Below the pieces are notes generated by a model. It saw nothing but the letters and a program-made list of their open reading frames with translations. It made no database searches and had not been told where the DNA came from. From assembly GCA_019245455.1 (NCBI GenBank), contig JAFARM010000275.1, positions 1 through 10,026 of the forward strand: a stretch of 10,026 bases of DNA. Direction: 5' to 3'. Every line of letters begins with the position of its first letter. Position 1 is the stretch's first letter. Made by a program: the position numbers and the translations under genes. This DNA is from Sphingomonadaceae bacterium. Its GTDB lineage: Bacteria > Pseudomonadota > Alphaproteobacteria > Sphingomonadales > Sphingomonadaceae. Of this stretch, positions 1 through 4,987 are shown in pieces.

Positions 1-783
1 CTGGTTCTCGTCGCGCATCGGCGCGGTGCAGCCTTCGAGATAGGAGACGTAGGACCCTTTGTCGGCGACGATCAGGGTGCGCTCGAACTGGCCGGTGTTT
101 TCGGCATTGATGCGAAAATAGGTCGAAAGCTCCATCGGGCAGCGAACGCCCTCGGGCACGTAGACGAAGGTGCCGTCGCTGAAGACCGCGCTGTTGAGGC
201 AGGCGAAGAAGTTGTCGCGCGCTGGCACGACGGATCCCAGATGCTTGCGGACGAGGTCGGGGAACTCGCGCACCGCTTCGCTGATCGAGCGGAAGATGAC
301 ACCTGCCCGCTCGAGCTCGGCGCGGAAGGTCGTCGCCACCGATACGCTGTCGAAGACGGCATCGACCGCGACCCGGCGGCTGCCCTCGACGCCGGCCAGC
401 ATCTCCTGCTCGGCGAGCGGGATGCCCAGCTTCTCGTAGGTGCGCCGGATCTCGGGATCGAGTTCGTCCAACGACGCCAGCGTCGGCTTCGCCTTGGGTG
501 CGGCGTAGTAATAGGCATCCTGATAGTCGATCGGGGCGATGTTGAGCTTCGCCCAATCGGGCGCGGCCATCGTCAGCCAATGGCGGTACGCCTTCAGCCG
601 CCAGTCGAGCAGCCAGTCCGGCTCGCCCTTCTTCGCCGAAATGTAGCGGACCGTCTCCTCGCTCAGCCCCTTGGGCGCGAGGTCGGACTCGACCTCCGAG
701 ACGAAGCCCCACTTGTACGTGCCAAGGTCCTCGACGGCGGCCTGCGCCTCCTCGTTGCGAACCGGAGCGAGCTGATCGGTCAT
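1..783 (-). CDS. sufB: Fe-S cluster assembly scaffold protein SufB (C-terminal half outside window)
   Basis: SufB is the core of the cytoplasmic SufBCD scaffold, which builds Fe-S clusters with sulfur delivered by SufS/SufE. The reading frame runs from ATG at 783 to the left edge without a stop, giving residues 1-261 of a family usually near 470-495. Recognisable blocks are [20 protein letters not shown] near residue 24, the [15 protein letters not shown] block after it, the [20 protein letters not shown] block that begins the beta-helix core, and SYLEGCTAP, whose Cys (residue 252) matches the conserved Cys254 of E. coli SufB. The start shares ATGA with the stop of the upstream Rrf2 regulator, so the two are probably translationally coupled. 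The other suf genes presumably follow to the left of the window. The identification is very secure from sequence and context. Confidence 0.97.
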   Translation of the reverse strand, partial: MTDQLAPVRNEEAQAAVEDLGTYKWGFVSEVESDLAPKGLSEETVRYISAKKGEPDWLLDWRLKAYRHWLTMAAPDWAKLNIAPIDYQDAYYYAAPKAKPTLASLDELDPEIRRTYEKLGIPLAEQEMLAGVEGSRRVAVDAVFDSVSVATTFRAELERAGVIFRSISEAVREFPDLVRKHLGSVVPARDNFFACLNSAVFSDGTFVYVPEGVRCPMELSTYFRINAENTGQFERTLIVADKGSYVSYLEGCTAPMRDENQ

Positions 784-1229
784 GCGGTCACCAGCGGACG
801 GAGGGGCGCGCGCGCCGGCGCGGCAAGGTCACCGAGCGTGACGGCGGCGAGCGCGGTGCGGACGGCGAGGTTGATCGGCCGCCAGTGCGGGCGGACGGCG
901 CAGCTGCCTTCGAGCGCGCAGGCGCTGACCGGCTCGTGGTCGGGGCCGTGCTGGCAATTGGTCAGCGCGATCGGCCCCTCGACCGCCTCGATGATGTCGG
1001 CAACGCTGATCGCCGCTGCCGCGCGGGCGAGGCGGAAGCCGCCGGCGACGCCGCGCGAACTCGCCAGCAGGCCGCCGCGCTTCAACAATCCCATGACCTT
1101 GGCGACCGTCGGCACCGGGATGCCGGTCCGCGCCGCGACCGCACCCGCCGACAGGCAGTCGCCATCGCAGCGCGCCGCCGCCGTCATCACGACCACCGCA
1201 TAGTCGGCGAGGTTGGTCAGGCGGAGCAT
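780..1229 (-). CDS. Rrf2-family transcriptional regulator of the suf operon (SufR/IscR-like)
   Basis: This is a 149-residue Rrf2-family winged-helix regulator. The N-terminus [15 protein letters not shown] and the helix-turn-helix stretch [19 protein letters not shown] (about 31-49) are typical, followed by the [11 protein letters not shown] wing. Three cysteines at 92, 104 and 110 (spacing 11 and 5) occupy the region where IscR carries its Fe-S ligands (92, 98, 104), so a sensing cluster is likely although the spacing differs from E. coli IscR. It resembles the SUF-associated Rrf2 subfamily. Its stop codon overlaps the sufB start in ATGA, so regulator and scaffold are one transcript and autoregulation is probable. 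An AGGAGG at 1242-1247 lies 12 nt upstream of the ATG, slightly far but the only good site. Family is certain; the role as suf regulator is inferred from position. Confidence 0.93.
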   Translation of the reverse strand: MLRLTNLADYAVVVMTAAARCDGDCLSAGAVAARTGIPVPTVAKVMGLLKRGGLLASSRGVAGGFRLARAAAAISVADIIEAVEGPIALTNCQHGPDHEPVSACALEGSCAVRPHWRPINLAVRTALAAVTLGDLAAPARAPLRPLVTA

Positions 1230-1270
1230 CGGGCCGCGAGGCCTCCTAAAGCGGAACGAATTGGTGCGAC

Positions 1271-2050
1271 TTATGTGGCGCGGGCGCGAACCAAGTCAAG
1301 GGCTTGCGGCAGCAGGCGGGCGAGGCGGTCGGCCCAGTGCGCGATTCCTGTGGCATCGGCGAGGGGGTCCTGCCGCACCTCGATCTCGGCATAGGGCAGG
1401 CGGAGCGCGAAGGCATGGCGCGGGACGGTGTAGTCGATCCCGTCCATGGCATAGGGCTGGTTGTCCCCGACCACCAGATCGCCCTCCGATTTCAACAGCT
1501 TGAGCAGTTCGAGCCCCAGCGCCTCATTGGCGCCGTCGTGCAGAATCCCGCAGTGCCATGGCCGCGCGAACCCCTTCATCACCGGCGTGAAGCTGTGCAA
1601 CGCGACCAGCGCCGGCCGCCCCGCGCCGTGACGCGTCGTGAGCAGGTGCGCGATCGTCGCGTGGTAGGGCCTGTGCACCGCCTCAACGCGCCGCGCACGC
1701 GCCGCCGCGCTCAGGTCGCGGTTGCCGGGGACCACGGTGCCATCGCTGACCTCGGGCATGGCGTCGGCGGCGTCCGGCGCGCGGTTGCAGTCGATCACCA
1801 GCCGCGAGTAGCGCTGGTGGACGAACACCGCGTCGAGCCTAGCCGACAGCGCCTCGCCCAGCGCCGTCACGCCGATGTCCCAGCCGATGTGGCGGCCGAG
1901 CTCGGCCTCCGGCAACCCAAGCTGCGCCAGCGCCTGCGGCACACGCCGGCCGCCATGGTCGCCGATCAGGACGAAGGGCGACGCGCCGTCCGGGTTGACG
2001 ACGGCGGCGGGTTCGGGTTCGTCGTCGCTCAAGAGCTCGGGAAGCGTCAT
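1271..2050 (-). CDS. N-formylglutamate amidohydrolase-family protein
   Basis: A 259-residue member of the N-formylglutamate amidohydrolase family (PF05013-type), zinc-dependent hydrolases that remove formyl or other acyl groups from amino-acid nitrogens. Visible family blocks, numbered from the chosen start, are GDHGGRRVP (30-38), RHIGWDIG (53-60), SRLVIDCNR (82-90), ALHSFTP (150-156), the RPWHCGILHD block after it, then NQPYAMDGIDYTV and EIEVRQD. Start choice: ATG at 2050 has AGGA six bases upstream and gives the usual short lead (MTLPELLSDDEPEP). Alternatives are ATG 2065 and GTG 2077, which would extend into the divergent gene. No other histidine-degradation (hut) gene is present, so classical HutG function is doubtful and the true substrate is unknown. 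Family assignment is firm. Confidence 0.88.
   Translation of the reverse strand: MTLPELLSDDEPEPAAVVNPDGASPFVLIGDHGGRRVPQALAQLGLPEAELGRHIGWDIGVTALGEALSARLDAVFVHQRYSRLVIDCNRAPDAADAMPEVSDGTVVPGNRDLSAAARARRVEAVHRPYHATIAHLLTTRHGAGRPALVALHSFTPVMKGFARPWHCGILHDGANEALGLELLKLLKSEGDLVVGDNQPYAMDGIDYTVPRHAFALRLPYAEIEVRQDPLADATGIAHWADRLARLLPQALDLVRARAT
1277..1299 (-). promoter_or_regulatory. Candidate sigma70-type promoter of the regulator-suf operon
   Basis: On the minus strand TTGACT (1299-1294) is followed after about 18 nt by CATAAG (about 1275-1270), 5/6 and 4/6 matches to the -35 and -10 consensus. It would lie inside the last codons of the amidohydrolase gene, about 40 nt upstream of the regulator ATG. 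I could not recognise a clear Rrf2/IscR operator palindrome, so regulation by the gene product is inferred only from gene order. The match could be chance. Confidence 0.3.
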
Positions 2051-2933
2051 GCCGGTCCTGTCCATCGCGCATATCACGACCTATGCCTACAGCCAGCCGG
2101 TTACCTTCGGCGAGCACCGGCTGATGGTCCGCCCGCGCGAAAGCTATGACCAGCAGCTCTTGGCCGCGCGCATCGACATCGACCCCGCCCCGTCCGAGCT
2201 GCGCTGGCTGCACGACGTGTTCAGCAACGCCGTCGCCATCGCCAGCTTCGATGCCGCCGCGACCCACCTCTACATCGCCGCCCACGCCACGCTCGACCAC
2301 CGCCCGGCGGCGATCGAGGCCTTCGCGCTGGAAAGCTATGCCCGCCGCTACCCCTTCACCTATTCGAGCGAGGATATGCCCGACCTGATCCGCTCGATCG
2401 AGCGGCAGAGCCACGATCCCGAGCGCGTCGTCGACCGCTGGGCGCGCGCCTTCATCGGCGACGACGGGCGGGTCGAGACGACGGTCCTCCTCGAACGCAT
2501 CACCCGCGCCATCCACCGCGACTTCGCCTATGTCGGCCGCAGCGAGCCGGGCACGCAGTCGCCGCTCGAGACGCTCGCCAAGCGGCAGGGCACGTGCCGC
2601 GACTTCGCCGTGCTGATGATCGAGGCGGCGCGCGCGCTGGGCCTCGCCGCGCGCTTCGTCTCGGGCTACCTCTACGATCCCGCCGCAAGCGAGACGCGCA
2701 TCGGCGGCGGCAACACCCATGCCTGGGTCAGCGTCTTCCTGCCCGGATCGGGCTGGGTCGAGTATGATCCGACCAACGGCATCGTCGGCAGCCACGGGCT
2801 GATCCGCGTCGCCGTCGCCCGCGATCCGTACCAGGCGGTGCCGCTTTCGGGGACGTGGACCGGACTGCCCGGCAGCTGCGTTGGCATGGACGTGACCGTG
2901 ACGATCGCGGTCGAGGAACCCGGCCGATGCTGA
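2049..2933 (+). CDS. Transglutaminase-like cysteine protease/amidase family protein (complete triad)
   Basis: A 294-residue protein with an N-terminal bacterial transglutaminase-like domain (MPVLSIAHITTYAYSQPVTF, then GEHRLMVRPRESYDQQ) and a C-terminal transglutaminase core. The catalytic triad is visible: Cys183 in QGTCRDFAVLMIEAAR, His224 in GNTHAWVSVFLPG, and Asp240 in WVEYDPTNG. Length and domain order match the family. No signal peptide is seen, so it is probably cytoplasmic. The start at 2049 fits the family N-terminus exactly; the reading frame is open further upstream but without family similarity. The next gene overlaps its end by 7 nt. Relatives often sit beside alpha-E and circularly permuted ATP-grasp genes in proposed peptide-modification loci; neither partner lies in this window. 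Whether it acts as peptidase, amidase or cross-linker is unknown. Confidence 0.92.
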   Translation: MPVLSIAHITTYAYSQPVTFGEHRLMVRPRESYDQQLLAARIDIDPAPSELRWLHDVFSNAVAIASFDAAATHLYIAAHATLDHRPAAIEAFALESYARRYPFTYSSEDMPDLIRSIERQSHDPERVVDRWARAFIGDDGRVETTVLLERITRAIHRDFAYVGRSEPGTQSPLETLAKRQGTCRDFAVLMIEAARALGLAARFVSGYLYDPAASETRIGGGNTHAWVSVFLPGSGWVEYDPTNGIVGSHGLIRVAVARDPYQAVPLSGTWTGLPGSCVGMDVTVTIAVEEPGRC

Positions 2934-3733
2934 TCCGCTGCGGCTACGAAATCGCCTTCGCCGCCGCCGCGCCGACACCGATGATGGCGATGCTGAGCCT
3001 CCACCCGTCGCGCCACCGCGACCTCCGGACGCCGCACCGGCTGGCGACGCAGCCGGAGGTGCCGATCTACGACTATCCCGACGCCTTCGGGAACACGTGC
3101 ACGCGCCTGATCGTGCCAGCGGGCGGCATCACCTTGTCGTGCGACTTCACCGTCGAGAACCCGGGCGTCCCCGATCCGCAGTCGCCGGACGCGGTCCAGC
3201 ACCCGGTCGAGGACCTGCCCGACGACATCCTCGTCTACCTGCTCGGCAGCCGCTACTGCGAAACCGACCGACTGGGCGACACGGCATGGGGCCTGTTCGG
3301 CGGCGTCGAGCCCGGCTGGGCGCGGGTGCAGGCGATCGTCGACTATACGCACGAGCGCATCGCCTTCGGCTACCCGCACGCGCGGGCGACGCGCACGGCG
3401 TGGGAGGCGCACGAGGAGCGGGTCGGCGTTTGCCGCGACTTCGCCCACCTGGCGGTGACGCTGTGCCGCTGCATGAACATTCCCGCGCGCTACTGCACCG
3501 GCTATCTGGGCGACATCGGTGTCGAGCCGATCGATGCGGCGATGGACTTCTCGGCGTGGTTCGACGTCTATCTCGGCGGCGAATGGCACGCCTTCGACGC
3601 CCGCCATAACCGCCCGCGCATCGGCCGCATCCTGATGGCTCGGGGACGCGACGCGACGGACACCGCCCTGACGACCGCGTTCGGCCCGGCGACGCTGTGC
3701 AAGTTCAGGGTGGTCACGGAGGCCACCGGCTGA
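2927..3733 (+). CDS. Second transglutaminase-like family protein (triad His position occupied by Ser)
   Basis: A 268-residue protein starting MLIRCGYEIAFAAAAPTPMM, with a distinct N-terminal beta-rich region (about 1-130) and a transglutaminase-like core. The nucleophile context GVCRDFAHLAVTLCRCMNIP (Cys169) is intact. At the usual His site the sequence reads MDFSAWFDVYLGG, with Ser209 in place of His, and the Asp position is FDARHN (Asp224, with His227 nearby). From memory this substitution is shared by a whole subfamily rather than being a local lesion, so it may use His227 or have lost hydrolase activity. The ATG lies inside the end of the preceding gene (7-nt overlap) with GAGG about 10 nt upstream, indicating translational coupling and joint function. 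No signal peptide or membrane segment was seen. Confidence 0.88.
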   Translation: MLIRCGYEIAFAAAAPTPMMAMLSLHPSRHRDLRTPHRLATQPEVPIYDYPDAFGNTCTRLIVPAGGITLSCDFTVENPGVPDPQSPDAVQHPVEDLPDDILVYLLGSRYCETDRLGDTAWGLFGGVEPGWARVQAIVDYTHERIAFGYPHARATRTAWEAHEERVGVCRDFAHLAVTLCRCMNIPARYCTGYLGDIGVEPIDAAMDFSAWFDVYLGGEWHAFDARHNRPRIGRILMARGRDATDTALTTAFGPATLCKFRVVTEATG

Positions 3734-3747
3734 AGGCCGCCATGAAC

Positions 3748-3776
3748 GCGGCGCACCGGCCGGATCGTTGCGCCGC
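3748..3776 (+). terminator. Stem-loop after the transglutaminase pair
   Basis: Perfect 8-bp inverted repeat GCGGCGCA (3748-3755) and TGCGCCGC (3769-3776) with a 13-nt loop, 15 nt after the stop at 3733. No T-run follows, so it is only a weak candidate for intrinsic termination. Confidence 0.3.
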
Positions 3777-3782
3777 CGTGTT

Positions 3783-3807
3783 GAACCGCCTAAGGCGTTA
3801 ACGGTTC
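3783..3807. promoter_or_regulatory. Inverted repeat upstream of the unknown gene
   Basis: GAACCG (3783-3788) is mirrored by CGGTTC (3802-3807) around a 13-nt centre that itself holds GCCTAAGGC (3788-3796). It lies 22 nt before the start codon of the following gene, so it could be an operator or a hairpin in the leader. No clear -35/-10 pair was recognised here. Confidence 0.3.
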
Positions 3808-3813
3808 GGTACC

Positions 3814-3823
3814 GGGGGGGGGG
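3814..3823 (+). repeat. Homopolymer G10 tract at the ribosome-binding position
   Basis: Ten consecutive G, followed by AAGGCC and then the ATG at 3830. The tract occupies the place of a Shine-Dalgarno sequence. Such runs change length by slipped-strand mispairing in other bacteria. They are also prone to sequencing error. Confidence 0.85.
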
Positions 3824-3829
3824 AAGGCC

Positions 3830-4441
3830 ATGCTGCAGTTACTGGAACGTCAGGTCGGCTGCGACGCCACGGCGATCGGCTTCCCGTCGGTCGACACCTG
3901 TCTCGCCGTCGTCCTGCAGACGACGAGCGAGCTCGTCGGCTGGCATAGCCTGAACACCGATATCGGCACCACCGCCGTCAATGCCGGCAAGCTCGCCGTC
4001 TATGTCGCCGCCAGTGCGCCCGGCCTGCCGATCCGGCTGTACACCGCGACGAACCGCACCAACCACCAGCGCGACTGGCGCGACGAGTTGCGGCAGATCG
4101 CCGCCGCGCTGAACTTCCACGGTCCCGCAACGGCGATCGACCTGAAGGTCAATACCGAAGGCGTCTATGTCCAGTTCGAACGCAACGCCGCGCGCCGGTG
4201 CTGTGACATCAGTTACAAGCGCAATTCCAAGATCGACTATGACACCGGCAAGACGCGCCTGTACGTCGAGACGACGCGCCATAAGCGGCTGCTGACCGGT
4301 GCCGGCAACTTCGGCGACCTGTACGGCGGTGGCGACGGCAAGACGACCGTCTACACCACCGTCACCACCAACGACCAGTCGTCGAAGGGGCGGCTGAACA
4401 GCGTATCGTGGTCGCAGACGAACACGATCACCATCCCCTGA
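3830..4441 (+). CDS. Conserved-looking protein of unknown function, possible Cys-His deamidase-like fold
   Basis: A 203-residue protein I do not recognise with confidence. It has no signal peptide or membrane segment. The first 40 residues hold GFPSVDTCLAVVLQTTSELV followed by GWH: Cys24, Gly37 and His39. This resembles the Cys...Gly...His arrangement of CheD (Cys27/His44 in T. maritima) and CNF-type glutamine deamidases, and a helix/strand stretch follows (WRDELRQIAAALNF, about 78-91). The C-terminal third is rich in Thr, Ser, Gly and Asn and looks beta-rich (from NFGDLYGGGDGKTT to the end). A second Cys pair sits in RRCCDISYKR. The start at 3830 follows AAGG and a G10 tract, which may tune expression. 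It is flanked by weak stem-loops and appears monocistronic. Coding status is likely from length and codon use; function is speculative. Confidence 0.75.
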   Translation: MLQLLERQVGCDATAIGFPSVDTCLAVVLQTTSELVGWHSLNTDIGTTAVNAGKLAVYVAASAPGLPIRLYTATNRTNHQRDWRDELRQIAAALNFHGPATAIDLKVNTEGVYVQFERNAARRCCDISYKRNSKIDYDTGKTRLYVETTRHKRLLTGAGNFGDLYGGGDGKTTVYTTVTTNDQSSKGRLNSVSWSQTNTITIP

Positions 4442-4442
4442 G

Positions 4443-4456
4443 CCGCCGCGCGGCGG
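4443..4456. terminator. Perfect GC palindrome just after the unknown gene
   Basis: A 14-bp palindrome immediately after the stop at 4439-4441 can fold as a 5-bp CCGCC/GGCGG stem with a GCGC loop. No T-run follows, so its role as a terminator is uncertain. Confidence 0.3.
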
Positions 4457-4468
4457 GATTGGCGACTG

Positions 4469-4530
4469 CGCCCGTCCTTAACCGCCACCCCCTTTGATCA
4501 CCACCGGAACGCTCTGCAGCAGCGCATCGC
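4469..4530 (-). pseudogene. Degraded duplicate of the 3' end of the adjacent amidohydrolase gene
   Basis: Positions 4469-4524 align with 4995-5052, the last codons of the amidohydrolase gene, with roughly five substitutions and a 2-nt gap judged by eye. In the frame of the full gene this copy reads ALLQSVPVVIKGG before the 2-nt loss changes frame and a TAA appears at 4480-4478. An 18-codon open frame (4534-4478, MSDALLQSVPVVIKGGGG) starts on an ATGA shared with the stop of the small gene at 4531. It is more likely a relic than a microprotein, but the overlap means it could be translated. Confidence 0.6.
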
Positions 4531-4746
4531 TCATGCCGCGTCGGCGAACAACCGCTGCTCCAGCTGCGCTTCGACGCGGATCGGCTGGAAGCGCGACGCG
4601 GGGTGGAGATAGTCTTCGCCCGACTCGTCGACCACCCGCACCATGCCGACTTTCTCGGCACGCGGATCGTCCAGCCGCTGGTATATCTTCCGGGCTTCAA
4701 GCGAAGCCTCAAGCCCGCGGTTATCGACACAGATCACAAGGTTCAT
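4531..4746 (-). CDS. Small conserved hypothetical protein (71 aa)
   Basis: A 71-residue protein beginning MNLVICVDNRGLEASLEARK and containing VRVVDESGEDYLHPASRF (about 37-54). These two blocks resemble a family of short uncharacterised proteobacterial proteins that I recall but cannot name. No signal peptide, membrane helix or metal site is seen. The protein is acidic in its centre, and the size suggests a single small beta-rich domain. Its ATG overlaps the stop of an upstream reading frame (ATGA, 4746-4743) that is only a fragment here, so the original partner appears lost. No good Shine-Dalgarno sequence is present, which fits former translational coupling. Its own stop overlaps an ATG leading into the duplicated amidohydrolase tail. 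Whether it is still expressed is unclear. Confidence 0.7.
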   Translation of the reverse strand: MNLVICVDNRGLEASLEARKIYQRLDDPRAEKVGMVRVVDESGEDYLHPASRFQPIRVEAQLEQRLFADAA

Positions 4747-4853
4747 AGCAGCGTCTTTATCTTCATCTCGACCTTGCCCACGCCGTGCGCCTCATACCAG
4801 TGAACCTCGGCAGCGAGAACCGGGCCGGCGGCCAGGAAGCGCCTCCCCTCCCC
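4743..4853 (-). pseudogene. 3' remnant of a gene formerly coupled to the small conserved gene
   Basis: A minus-strand frame open from 4853 to the TGA at 4745-4743 ends with EVHWYEAHGVGKVEMKIKTL and a final Leu. This looks like a real protein C-terminus, and its stop forms ATGA with the next gene. No ATG, GTG or TTG start is present upstream of this block; the frame is closed by TAA at 4856-4854, where the GC-rich repeat begins. The simplest reading is that the 5' part of the gene was removed or replaced by the repeat element. I do not recognise the parent gene with confidence. A very short gene using a rare CTG start is the alternative. Confidence 0.45.
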
Positions 4854-4987
4854 TTAAGGGCAGGGGCCGGGGTGGGGAAGTCAACGGCGGAGCGCAGCCT
4901 TCCGCACACTGCCCCACCCCCGGGCCGGGCTTCGCCCGTCTCTCGCCCCTCCCCTGAGCCGAAGGCGGCGGAACGCCTACGGAGGGG
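4842..4987. repeat. GC-rich intergenic inverted-repeat element
   Basis: The stretch is built of nested inverted repeats: GGGGTGGGG (4869-4877) with CCCCACCCC (4912-4920); inside it GCGGA (4887-4891) with TCCGC (4901-4905); CGGGC (4926-4930) with GCCCG (4934-4938); and CCCCTCC (4946-4952) with GGAGGGG (4981-4987) enclosing AGGCG (4963-4967) with CGCCT (4974-4978). It abuts the amidohydrolase stop codon, so its hairpins may also terminate that transcript. Similar CCCCTCC/GGAGGGG elements are common between genes of sphingomonads. Apart from the remnant frame at its left end, no coding signal was seen. Confidence 0.6.

Noticed and set aside
241..1203. Plus-strand open frame of 320 codons spanning sufB and the regulator
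   Set aside because: Crosses two well-supported minus-strand genes and has no recognisable domain.
1839..2978. Minus-strand open frame of 379 codons, and another at 2672-3607, opposite the transglutaminase genes
   Set aside because: Low-complexity Arg/Ala/Gly-rich products without motifs, while the plus strand carries recognisable catalytic cores.
3748..3829. CtrA-type or other named regulator site in the AT-richer leader of the unknown gene
   Set aside because: TTAAC is present, but not with the TTAA-N7-TTAA spacing; no known consensus fits.
4478..4534. An 18-residue microprotein overlapping the small conserved gene stop
   Set aside because: Its sequence is explained by the duplicated amidohydrolase tail followed by a frame-changing 2-nt loss; treated as a relic.
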